Of a DNA stretch of 64,000 nt, positions 6,951 to 18,042 are shown in pieces. The position numbers and the translations under genes are program-made. The notes under the pieces are model-generated. The model was not told the origin of the DNA and did not search any database. It saw only the letters and a program-made list of their open reading frames with translations. Source of the stretch: Pseudomonadota bacterium (GTDB taxonomy: Bacteria > Pseudomonadota > Gammaproteobacteria > Burkholderiales > Burkholderiaceae_C); the NCBI GenBank assembly GCA_029779845.1, contig JAKOZT010000032.1, forward strand, positions 97,849 to 161,848, written 5' to 3'. Every line of letters begins with the position of its first letter. The first letter of the stretch is position 1.

Positions 6951-9900
6951 ATGCCGATCGCCTTGCCCTCCCGAATCCGTTTCCTGCGCGGCGCCGCCGT
7001 CGCCGTGCTCGCGCTGCTGGCGCTGTGGCTGCTGCTCTGGCTGGCGGTGCCGCCCATCCTCAAATCGCAGGCGCAGCAGCGTCTGGGCGACCTGCTGGGG
7101 CGGCCGGTGAGCATCGGCGAGGTCGACTTCCGGCCCTGGAGCCTGGAGCTGACGCTGCGCGAGCTCAGCATCGGCGGCCCGCCCGGCGCCGAGCGCCCGC
7201 TGCTGCGCGCCGCGCGCGCCCACGTCGACGCCGACATGGCCTCGCTGTGGCGGCGCGCGCCGGTGCTGGCGGCGCTCGAAGTCGATGGGCTGCAGGTCAA
7301 CGTGACGCACCTCGAGCCGGGCCGTTACGACATCGACGACCTGCTGGCGCGCTTCGCCCCCGATCCCGCCGCGCCGCCCTCCGAGCCGGCGCGCTTCGCG
7401 CTGCACAACCTGCGCCTCGCCGACGCCACGCTGCGCTTCGACGACCGCCCCGCCGCGCGTGTGCACAGCGTCGAGGCCTTGCAGCTGGCGCTGCCCTTCG
7501 TCTCCAACCTGCCGGCCGACGTGGCGGTGACGGTGCAGCCGCACCTGGCGTTCCGGCTCGATGGGGCGGCCTTCGACAGCGGGGCATCGGCCTTGCCGTT
7601 CGCCGAGCGGCGCAGCGGTGAACTGCACTTGAAGATTGCCGATCTCGACCTCGCGCGCTATGCCGTCTACCTGCCCGCCGCCGTGCCGCTGCGCCTGCAA
7701 CGCGGCCGGTTGTCGACCGACCTGGCGCTGCGCTTCGAGCAGCCTCCCGGCGGTGCGCCGAGCGTGTCGCTCAGCGGCAGCAGCGCGCTGAAGGACATCG
7801 CGCTGGCCGACCCCGCCGGCGCGCCGCTGCTGGCCTGGGAGCAACTGCAGGTGGACGCGCGCGACGTGCAGCCGCTGGCGCAGCGCGTCGCGCTCGCGGC
7901 GGTGAGGCTCTCCGGCGCGCAAGTGCATCTGGCGCGTGATGCGAGCGGGCGGCTCAATCTGCCGCCAGCGGCTGCATCTGCCTCTGCGCCAGCCGCGACG
8001 GCCTCCGCGCCGGCCGGCCCGGCCTGGCAAGCGAGCATCGACAAGCTGGACGTCAGCGATGCGCGCGTGCGCTGGAACGATGCCGCGGTGCGCCCCGCCG
8101 CCGCCTTGCAGCTCGAAGGCGTGCAAGTGCGCGGCGAGAAGCTCGCCTGGCCGGCGCGCGCAGCGATGCCGGTGTCGCTCGAAGCCACGCTGCGCGGGCA
8201 GGCCGATGCGGCCAAGCCGGCCGGGCGCCTGGCCGTTCAGGCGGGCGTCGCCGAGACAGCGGCCGAAGGCAGCGTCACGCTCGACGATCTCGCGCTCGGC
8301 GAACTGGCGCCGTACCTGGCCGGCGTGCTGAAGCCGCGCCTCGATGGGCGCGCCAGCCTGAAGGGCCGCTTCGAGTGGAGCGCGGATGCCTCGGCGCCCA
8401 AGACCACTCTGCTGCTCGACGAACTGGCGCTCGACGAGTTGAAGCTCCCGGGTGCGCTGACGCTGCAACGCCTCGCGCTCGCGCCGGCGAAGCTCGACCT
8501 GCTGGCGCGCCAGGTCGAGCTGGGCAAGCTGACGCTGGATCGCCCCGCCGTCGAACTGGCGCGCGACGAGCAAGGCCGCTGGAACCTCGCCGCGCTGCTG
8601 GTGGCGGGCGATGCGCCGCCGCCATCGCGCGAAACGAACGCCGCGCCGCCGTGGAAGCTGCGCCTCTCGGAACTGCAGCTCGACGGCGGCCGCGTGCGCC
8701 TGGCCGACCGCTACGCCAGCGGCCGCGCCGCCGAGACGCCGCTGCGCATCGAGGCCACCGCGCTGCGCGCGCGCGTCAACGATTTCGCCTGGCCCTCGGG
8801 CCAAGGCGTCGCGCCGGCACGTGTGCAGCTCGCCGGCCGCGTCGACAGTGGTTCCATCGACTGGAACGGCCGCGTCGCGCCCGAGCCGCTGCTGGCCGCG
8901 GGCCGGCTGCGCATCGAACGTTTTCCGGTCCATGCCTTCGAGGCTTACTTCGCCGACCAGACGCCGCTCGCGCTGCTGCGCGCCGAAGCGGGCTGGAACG
9001 GCGAGATCGACGTGCGCCAGTCCGCCGCGGGCTGGACGGTCAAGGCGAATGGCGACGCACGCCTGGCCGACCTGCGCCTGCACACGCGCAACGAAGGCGG
9101 TGCGGCCGGCGACGAACTGCTGAGCTGGCAGCGCTTCACGCTCGACGGCGTGCGCTTCGTGATGGCGCCGCAGGCGACGCCGCAGCTCGACATCCGCGAG
9201 GCGGCGCTGAACGACTTCTTCGCGCGGCTGGTGGTCACCGAGCAGGGCCGGTTGAATCTGCGCAGCGCGGCGGCGGCCGAGCCGGCGGCGTCGGCGGCAT
9301 CGGCAGCCAGCGCGCCGGCACCCGCAGCCTCCGCTCCGGCAACGAGTCAGGAACCGCCGATCGCGCTCTCGGTCGGCGGCGTCAAGCTCGCCAACGGCCG
9401 CGTCGATTTCGCCGACCACTTCATCCGCCCCAACTACAGCGCGCAGCTCACCGAGCTGAACGGCTCACTGGGCGCGTTCCGCTCCGGCTCGCACGAGATG
9501 GCCGCGCTGGAACTGCGCGGGCGCGCCGCCGGCACCGCGCTGCTGGACATTCGCGGCGCGCTGAATCCGACCGCCGACCCGCTGGCGCTGGACATCCAGG
9601 CCAAGGCCACCGACCTCGAACTCGCGCCGCTCTCGCCCTACGCGGGCAAGTACGCCGGCTACGCGATCGAGCGCGGCAAGCTGAGCATGCAGGTGGCCTA
9701 CAAGATCGCGCCCGACGGCAAGCTCGAAGCGCGCAACCAGGTGATCCTCAACCAGCTCACCTTCGGCGACAAGGTCGATTCGCCCGACGCCACCAAGCTG
9801 CCGGTGCTGCTGGCCGTCGCGCTGCTGAAGGACCGCAACGGCGTGATCGACATCGACCTGCCGATCAGCGGCTCGATCAACGACCCGCAGTTCAGCGTCT

Positions 9901-10544
9901 TCGGCATCGTGCTGAAGGTGATCGGCAACCTGCTCGCCAAGGCGCTGACCGCGCCGTTCGCGCTGCTCGCCGGCGGCGGCGGCGAAGACCTGAGCGTGGT
10001 CGAGTTCAGGCCCGGCACGGCGCTGATCGGCGAGGCCGGCGCGGCCACGCTCGACAAGGTGGCCAAGGCGCTGGCCGAGCGCGACGCGCTGAAGATGACC
10101 GTCACCGGCAGCGCCGACGCCGCCGCCGAGCGCGAGGCCTGGCAGCGCGCGACGCTGGAGGCGCGGCTGCTGGCCGAGCGCCGCCGCGAGCTGCTGCGGG
10201 GCGGTGCGCCGGCCGCCGATGCCGACGCGCTCGCCACGCTCGACGAAGCGACGCGCACGCGGGTGCTGAAGGAGGTCTACCGCAGCACCGACTTGCCCGA
10301 CAAACCGCGCAACGCGCTCGGCTTCGCGCGCGACATCCCGCCGGCCGAGATGGCGGCGCTGCTGCAGCGGCGCATCGCCGTCGGCCCCGACGCAATGCGC
10401 GAGCTGGCCTTGCAGCGCGGCCTGGCGGTGCGCGACGCGCTGCTCGCCAAGGGACTGCCCGGCGAGCGCGTGTTCCTCGCCGCGCCCAGGCTCGGCGAGG
10501 AAGGCGGCGCGGCGCGCGCGCTGCTGTCGCTGTCGACGAAATGA
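6951..10544 (+). CDS. Giant AsmA-like (DUF748) envelope protein
   Basis: 1197 residues. A single N-terminal membrane segment (about residues 15-37) is followed by a long, Ala/Leu-rich beta-repeat region typical of AsmA/DUF748 proteins, which are thought to form hydrophobic grooves that move phospholipids between inner and outer membranes. The early motif GRPVSIGEVDFRPWSLEL (near 48-66) and the late FGDKVDSPDATKLPVLLAVALL (split here as FGDKVDSP and KLPVLLAVAL, near 940-965) are characteristic. Two low-complexity Ala/Pro/Ser linkers (near 342 and 775) separate domains, and the last 180 residues have an OmpA-like flavour. The ATG at 6951 places the membrane segment normally. Its stop is 3 bases from the convergent regulator. 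Function in this organism is inferred from family only. Confidence 0.85.
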   Translation: MPIALPSRIRFLRGAAVAVLALLALWLLLWLAVPPILKSQAQQRLGDLLGRPVSIGEVDFRPWSLELTLRELSIGGPPGAERPLLRAARAHVDADMASLWRRAPVLAALEVDGLQVNVTHLEPGRYDIDDLLARFAPDPAAPPSEPARFALHNLRLADATLRFDDRPAARVHSVEALQLALPFVSNLPADVAVTVQPHLAFRLDGAAFDSGASALPFAERRSGELHLKIADLDLARYAVYLPAAVPLRLQRGRLSTDLALRFEQPPGGAPSVSLSGSSALKDIALADPAGAPLLAWEQLQVDARDVQPLAQRVALAAVRLSGAQVHLARDASGRLNLPPAAASASAPAATASAPAGPAWQASIDKLDVSDARVRWNDAAVRPAAALQLEGVQVRGEKLAWPARAAMPVSLEATLRGQADAAKPAGRLAVQAGVAETAAEGSVTLDDLALGELAPYLAGVLKPRLDGRASLKGRFEWSADASAPKTTLLLDELALDELKLPGALTLQRLALAPAKLDLLARQVELGKLTLDRPAVELARDEQGRWNLAALLVAGDAPPPSRETNAAPPWKLRLSELQLDGGRVRLADRYASGRAAETPLRIEATALRARVNDFAWPSGQGVAPARVQLAGRVDSGSIDWNGRVAPEPLLAAGRLRIERFPVHAFEAYFADQTPLALLRAEAGWNGEIDVRQSAAGWTVKANGDARLADLRLHTRNEGGAAGDELLSWQRFTLDGVRFVMAPQATPQLDIREAALNDFFARLVVTEQGRLNLRSAAAAEPAASAASAASAPAPAASAPATSQEPPIALSVGGVKLANGRVDFADHFIRPNYSAQLTELNGSLGAFRSGSHEMAALELRGRAAGTALLDIRGALNPTADPLALDIQAKATDLELAPLSPYAGKYAGYAIERGKLSMQVAYKIAPDGKLEARNQVILNQLTFGDKVDSPDATKLPVLLAVALLKDRNGVIDIDLPISGSINDPQFSVFGIVLKVIGNLLAKALTAPFALLAGGGGEDLSVVEFRPGTALIGEAGAATLDKVAKALAERDALKMTVTGSADAAAEREAWQRATLEARLLAERRRELLRGGAPAADADALATLDEATRTRVLKEVYRSTDLPDKPRNALGFARDIPPAEMAALLQRRIAVGPDAMRELALQRGLAVRDALLAKGLPGERVFLAAPRLGEEGGAARALLSLSTK

Positions 10545-10547
10545 AGT

Positions 10548-12473
<1,926 letters not shown>

Positions 12474-12576
12474 GATTCGTCTCCTGTGCGGCCGCGGTGC
12501 ATGCCGGCGGCCGTCGTTGATGGCTTGAGGTCGCGCAAGTTAACAAACCGCCCCGGGTGCTGCAAGTGACCAGTTC

Positions 12577-12616
12577 CTGCACAGCGGCGCGGCGCAGCTG
12601 GCGTGCTGCTGCACAG
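12577..12616. promoter_or_regulatory. Paired CTGCACAG repeats, possible activator-binding sites
   Basis: CTGCACAG occurs at 12577-12584 and again at 12609-12616, exactly 32 bases (three helical turns) apart. The pair lies about 70-105 bases upstream of the -24 element, where enhancer sites for sigma-54 activators usually sit. The second copy is part of a GTGC-TGCT-GCAC palindrome and the first is preceded by a GTGCTGCA half-site. Assignment to the AcoR-like regulator is inference. Confidence 0.4.
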
Positions 12617-12682
12617 ATCGCGTGCCCGCCCGCCCGGGCGGGCGCAGGGAGACCGGCAAGCCGCATGAGGGTCTGCCCGCAG

Positions 12683-12698
12683 TGGCATGGCCGTTGCA
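12683..12698 (+). promoter_or_regulatory. Sigma-54 (-24/-12) promoter
   Basis: TGGCATGGCCGTTGCA matches the consensus TGGCAYR-N4-TTGCW, with GG and GC exactly ten bases apart. Transcription should begin near 12708, leaving a leader of about 58 bases before the dehydrogenase ATG at 12767. This agrees with the divergent sigma-54 activator gene. Confidence 0.85.
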
Positions 12699-12766
12699 GT
12701 CCACCTGCCGCCGCGCACGCCGTGCGACGGCCCATTGATGAAGACCACAAGACGCAGGAGACAAAC

Positions 12767-14056
12767 ATGCCCCGTTCGAAGTTCGGTCCCGCCCTCGTGT
12801 CGCTGGCCGCCGCCGCGTGCCTCGCCGCGCCGGCGCAGGCCCAGCCCAACATCGAGAAGCTCAAGCAGATGAAGGTCGCGACCACCGACCTGAACATCCC
12901 GCTGGTGCCGCAGGAGGGCCGCAACGCCGCGGCGATCCGCGAGAACCTCAAGCGCATCAAGCTGCCGCCCGGCTTCAGGATCGACCTGTTCGCGGTGGTG
13001 CCCGACGCGCGCCACATGGCCGTCGCGCCCTCCACCAACATGCTGTTCGTCGGCACGCGCAAGACGACGGTGTGGGCCGTCACCGACCGCAACTCCGACG
13101 GCATCGCCGACGAGGTGAAGTCCTTCGCGCCGAGCCTGAAGTTCACCAACCCGAACGGCGTGTGCTGGACCAAGGACGGCTTCCTGGTCGTCGCCGAGCA
13201 CAACCGCGTGCTGAACTTCCCGGCCGCCGAGTTCTTCTACGAAGGCCCCGACGTCGCGGTGATCGAGGTGGTGGGCCAGGGCAAGCTGGTGCCGCCGGAA
13301 GAGGAGTCGTACAACCACGGCGCGCGCACCTGCCGCGTCAGCGACGACGGCAAGCTCTACGTCACGCTCGGCCAGCCCTACAACGTGCAGCCCAGGGACA
13401 AGGTGGCGCTGTACGAGCAGCTCGGCATCGGCGGCATGGTGCGCATGGACCCGTTCGACGGCTCCAAGCGCGAGGTGGTGGCGCGCGGCGTGCGCAACTC
13501 GGTGGGCATGGACATCAACCCGAAGGACAAGACCGTCTGGTTCACCGACAACCAGACCGACGGCATGGGCGACGACACGCCGCCCGGCGAGCTGAACCGC
13601 GTCACCAAGGCGGGCGGCGAGCACTTCGGCTATCCGTACATCCACGGCAACAGCGTGCAGATCGCCGGCACCGCGGCCGCGCCCGACCTGAAGGACATGA
13701 AGCCGCCCGCGCAGTGGACCAAGCCGCAGGTGGAGTTCCCGGCGCACCAGGCGCAGCTCGGCATGACCTTCTACAACGGCAGGATGTTCCCGGCGGCGTA
13801 CCAGGGCGGCATCTTCGTCGCCGCGCACGGCTCGTGGAACCGCACCAAGGCCAGCGGCGGGCTGGTCAACTTCGTCTCGCTGAAGGCCGACGGCACGGCC
13901 GACAAGAGCACGGTGTTCGCCGAAGGCTGGCTCGACAGCGAGACCGGCACCTACCGCGGCCGCCCGGTCGACGTGGCGGTGATGAAGGACGGCTCGCTGC
14001 TGGTGTCGGACGACTACGCCGGCGCGATCTACCGCATCACCTACGCGGCTCCGTGA
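12767..14056 (+). CDS. PQQ-type beta-propeller sugar/aldehyde dehydrogenase (sorbosone dehydrogenase family)
   Basis: 429-residue exported protein. The signal peptide ends CLAAPAQAQ (about residue 25). The rest is a propeller of the soluble glucose dehydrogenase / sorbosone dehydrogenase group, which uses pyrroloquinoline quinone. Characteristic stretches are ESYNHGARTC, VARGVRNSVGMD, FTDNQTDGMGDDTPPGELNR and AAHGSWNRTKASGG. A clear AGGAG lies 7 bases before the ATG at 12767. It is followed, with a 4-base overlap (GTGA), by a cytochrome c that is the likely electron acceptor. Expression should depend on the sigma-54 promoter at 12683 and the divergent AcoR-like activator. The substrate is unknown; no PQQ synthesis genes are in the window. 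Confidence 0.88.
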   Translation: MPRSKFGPALVSLAAAACLAAPAQAQPNIEKLKQMKVATTDLNIPLVPQEGRNAAAIRENLKRIKLPPGFRIDLFAVVPDARHMAVAPSTNMLFVGTRKTTVWAVTDRNSDGIADEVKSFAPSLKFTNPNGVCWTKDGFLVVAEHNRVLNFPAAEFFYEGPDVAVIEVVGQGKLVPPEEESYNHGARTCRVSDDGKLYVTLGQPYNVQPRDKVALYEQLGIGGMVRMDPFDGSKREVVARGVRNSVGMDINPKDKTVWFTDNQTDGMGDDTPPGELNRVTKAGGEHFGYPYIHGNSVQIAGTAAAPDLKDMKPPAQWTKPQVEFPAHQAQLGMTFYNGRMFPAAYQGGIFVAAHGSWNRTKASGGLVNFVSLKADGTADKSTVFAEGWLDSETGTYRGRPVDVAVMKDGSLLVSDDYAGAIYRITYAAP

Positions 14057-14391
14057 GGGGCGGGCTGCGGTCGATGCCGCTGGTGTTGCTGGCCGGCGCC
14101 GCGCTGACGATGAGCAGCGCGGCGCAGGCCGGCGACGCCGCGGCGGGGCGGCAGAAGGCGGCGCAGGTGTGCGCCGTCTGCCACGGCGCCAACGGCCTGG
14201 CCGTGGCGCCGGAGACGCCCAACCTGGCCGGCGAGCCCGAGGGCTACATCGCCCGCCAGCTGCGCGCCTTTCGCAGCGGCAAGCGCCAGCACGAGGTGAT
14301 GGCGGTGATCGCCAAGGGCCTGAGCGACGAGGAGATCGACAACCTCGCGGCGTGGTTCAACTCGATCAAGCTGACGGCGACGGTGCCTTGA
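14053..14391 (+). CDS. Small periplasmic cytochrome c, partner of the PQQ-type dehydrogenase
   Basis: 112 residues. A signal peptide ends SSAAQAG (about residue 26), the haem motif is CAVCH (near 43-47), and a methionine ligand lies in HEVMAVIAKGL (near 85). This is the compact class I cytochrome c553-like form. The GTG at 14053 overlaps the dehydrogenase stop as GTGA and supplies arginines for the signal peptide; an internal ATG at 14074 would remove that basic region, so the GTG is preferred. It most likely accepts electrons from the preceding enzyme and passes them to the respiratory chain. Confidence 0.88.
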   Translation: MRGGLRSMPLVLLAGAALTMSSAAQAGDAAAGRQKAAQVCAVCHGANGLAVAPETPNLAGEPEGYIARQLRAFRSGKRQHEVMAVIAKGLSDEEIDNLAAWFNSIKLTATVP

Positions 14392-14414
14392 AGCGCCGGC
14401 ACGGGCACGGCGGG

Positions 14415-14420
14415 CAGAAT
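14415..14420 (+). promoter_or_regulatory. -10 element placed 8 bases before the glrK ATG (likely leaderless)
   Basis: CAGAAT lies 8 bases before the ATG at 14429, so transcription would begin at or within a couple of bases of the start codon. No Shine-Dalgarno is present. The same arrangement recurs in front of five other genes in this window. Confidence 0.5.
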
Positions 14421-14428
14421 CGCCCGCG

Positions 14429-15850
14429 ATGCCCGTGCTCGACCGCTTCTCGTTCCGCCACCTGCTGCTGGTGGCCTTCCTGCTGATCGCCGCGCTGCTC
14501 GGCGGCGCGGCGCTGCGCGGGCTGTTCACGCTCGAAGACCTGCTGCTGCGCAGCGGCGCGGGCGCGCGCGCCGCGGTGGCCGAGACGGCGGCGGTGCAGC
14601 AGCTCGGCGAGCGCACCGTGGCGATGGAGCGCGCCGCGCGCCAGTACCTCGTGCTCGACGACCCGGGGCTGCGCCAGCGCTTCGACGAGGCCGCGCGCGA
14701 GGCCGAGGCGGCGCTGCAGCAGCTCGAAGGCATCGCCGCGATCGCCGCCGAGCGCGCGCGCTGGGGCGAACTGCTGGCCGAGGTGCGCGCGCAGCTGCGC
14801 GGCGAGGCGGCCACGCTGCCGGCGCGCGAGGCCGCGCTGGCGCAGGCCTTTCGCGGCCTCGACGAGCTGGGCCGGCGCATGGCCGAGCAGACGCGCCGCG
14901 CCGCCGACGCGCGCAACCGCACGCTGCTGGCCGAGCTGGACGCCGGCCGCGCGCAGCTGGGCCGGCAGATGCTCGCCGCGATCGCAGTGGCGGTGCTGCT
15001 CGCGCTCGGCTTCGGCCTCTGGCTGGCGCGCCCGCTGCGGCGCCTGGAGGCGGCGGTCGAGCGGCTCGGCGAGAACCGCCTCGACGAGCCGATCGGCATC
15101 GCCGGGCCGGTGGACGTGCGCGCGCTCGGGCGCCGCCTCGAATGGCTGCGCCTGCGCCTGCTCGAGCTGGACGCCGACAAGTCGCGCTTCCTGCGCCACG
15201 TCTCGCACGAGCTGAAGACGCCGCTGGCCGCGCTGCGCGAGGGCGTGGCGCTGCTCGACGAGGGCGTGGCCGGCGCGCTCAGCGAGGGCCAGCGCGAGGT
15301 GGCGCGTATCCTGCGGGACAACACCGCGGTGCTGCAGGCGCAGATCGAGGGCCTGCTGCGCTTCAACGCCGCCGCCTTCGAAGCGCGCCGGCTGGCGCGC
15401 CGCCGCGCCGACCTGAAGGCGCTGGTGGCCGACTGCGTGCAGCGCCAGCGCCTGCAATGGCGCGCGCGCCAGATCGAGGTGCGCATCGAGGGCGAGGCGC
15501 TGACGGCCGAGGTCGACCCCGACAAGCTCGGCATCGCGCTCGGTAACCTCTTGTCCAACGCGATCCGCTTCAGCCCGCCGCGCGCTACGATCCGCTGGCG
15601 CATCGCGCGCCACGGCGGCCGCGCCGTCATCGACATCGCCGACGAAGGCCCCGGCGTGGCGGCGGCGGACCGGGCGCGCATCTTCGAGCCGTTCTACCGC
15701 GGCGAGCTGCAGCCGGCCGACGCGCCGCGCGGCAGCGGTCTCGGACTGTCGATCGTGCACGAGGTCGTCACCGCGCACGGCGGCCGCATCGAGCTGCTGG
15801 CCGAAGGGCCGGGAGCGCATTTCCACATCGAACTTCCCCATGATCGTTAG
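14429..15850 (+). CDS. glrK: GlrK/QseE-like sensor histidine kinase
   Basis: 473-residue inner-membrane kinase. Two membrane segments (about 12-33 and 182-202) flank a helical periplasmic domain. A HAMP linker is followed by the HisKA domain with the phospho-accepting His in RHVSHELKTPL (near 260), and then the ATPase domain with GNLLSNAIRFSP (near 371) and DEGPGV (near 404). The next two genes encode a QseG-like lipoprotein and a GlrR-type sigma-54 activator, which identifies the operon as glrK-qseG-glrR (qseEGF). In enterics this system senses envelope state and activates GlmY and rpoE; the targets here are unknown. Its stop overlaps the lipoprotein start by 11 bases. Confidence 0.9.
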   Translation: MPVLDRFSFRHLLLVAFLLIAALLGGAALRGLFTLEDLLLRSGAGARAAVAETAAVQQLGERTVAMERAARQYLVLDDPGLRQRFDEAAREAEAALQQLEGIAAIAAERARWGELLAEVRAQLRGEAATLPAREAALAQAFRGLDELGRRMAEQTRRAADARNRTLLAELDAGRAQLGRQMLAAIAVAVLLALGFGLWLARPLRRLEAAVERLGENRLDEPIGIAGPVDVRALGRRLEWLRLRLLELDADKSRFLRHVSHELKTPLAALREGVALLDEGVAGALSEGQREVARILRDNTAVLQAQIEGLLRFNAAAFEARRLARRRADLKALVADCVQRQRLQWRARQIEVRIEGEALTAEVDPDKLGIALGNLLSNAIRFSPPRATIRWRIARHGGRAVIDIADEGPGVAAADRARIFEPFYRGELQPADAPRGSGLGLSIVHEVVTAHGGRIELLAEGPGAHFHIELPHDR

Positions 15851-16445
15851 ACGACCGGCTTTGCCACTGGCCCTGATCGCCGCGCTGCTGCTGGCGGCGG
15901 GCTGCGTGCAGCCGCCGCTGCCCGCATCGGCGGCGCCGGCCTGCCCGGCGGCCGCGCCTTGCGAGCCCACGCCGGCCGACGCCGCGGCGCGCCGGCTGCT
16001 GTCCTACCACGAGCAACTGCGCCCGCTGGCCAACGCCGAGCTGGCCGCCGAGCTGGCGCGCCAGAACGCCGCCTACGCCGCCTCGGGCAACGCGCCGGGC
16101 GCGGCGCTGGAGCTGGCGCTGGTGCTGGCGCAGACGCGCAACAGCGCCGACACGGCGCGGGCGCTCGGCCTCGTCGAGCCGATCGCGCGCAACCCGACGC
16201 CCGAGCAGCAGCCCTGGCAGGCGCTGGCGCGGCTGCTGCACGCGCGCATCGCCGAGCAGCGCCGCCTGGAGGACCAGCTCGAACGTCAGGGCGCGCAGCT
16301 GCGCGAGAGCCAGCGCAGCGTGCAGCAGCTCAACGAGAAGCTCGAAGCGCTCAAGGCCATCGAGCGCAGCCTGAACAACCGCGCCGCGCCGGCCGCCTCC
16401 GCGCCGGCGCCGAGTGTGCCGCCCGCCTCGGCGGCGCGGCCCTGA
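15840..16445 (+). CDS. QseG/YfhG-like outer-membrane lipoprotein
   Basis: 201-residue lipoprotein. The signal ends at LLAAGC (Cys near 22). The mature part is helical, with a predicted coiled coil rich in Gln/Leu/Arg/Glu (about 135-180) and a Pro/Ala/Ser tail. Sequence similarity to enteric QseG is not obvious by eye. The assignment rests on size, lipobox and its position between the GlrK-like kinase and the GlrR-like regulator, where QseG normally lies and acts as the kinase's outer-membrane partner. The ATG at 15840 overlaps the kinase by 11 bases, suggesting coupled translation. Confidence 0.7.
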   Translation: MIVRRPALPLALIAALLLAAGCVQPPLPASAAPACPAAAPCEPTPADAAARRLLSYHEQLRPLANAELAAELARQNAAYAASGNAPGAALELALVLAQTRNSADTARALGLVEPIARNPTPEQQPWQALARLLHARIAEQRRLEDQLERQGAQLRESQRSVQQLNEKLEALKAIERSLNNRAAPAASAPAPSVPPASAARP

Positions 16446-16457
16446 GAAGCCGCCGCC

Positions 16458-17828
<1,371 letters not shown>

Positions 17829-17872
17829 AGCCCGGCGGGGCGGGCATTTGCGCCGCGATGCGGTGCGCGGCT

Positions 17873-17895
17873 GTCGCCGTGCGGCGACGCTTTTG
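17873..17895 (+). terminator. Terminator after glrR
   Basis: A 6-base perfect stem (GTCGCC/GGCGAC) with a GTGC tetraloop is followed by GCTTTT, 44 bases after the glrR stop. The rest of the gap 17829-18042 shows no coding potential. Confidence 0.6.
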
Positions 17896-18042
17896 GCGTT
17901 TTGCGGCGGCCCGTGCCGCGGCCCGGCCCGGCATGGCGGCGCAAGTGCTTGATGCACAAGGCTTCGGCGCTTGCGGCACGGGGATTGCCAAGCAGCGCGC
18001 AGCCAGCGGCACCGTCGTGCCGCGCGAACCTGCTGCCGCCCC

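Noticed and set aside
7297..7587. Arg-rich short frames inside the AsmA-like gene looking like small basic proteins
   Set aside because: They are frame-shifted readings of the GC-rich AsmA-like gene with no start signals.
4908..9419. A 1503-codon open frame on the minus strand, antisense to the ApbE, YdcF and AsmA-like genes
   Set aside because: It is Arg/Ala/Gln-rich with no domain, and spans well-supported genes on both strands. High GC leaves few stop codons in such frames.
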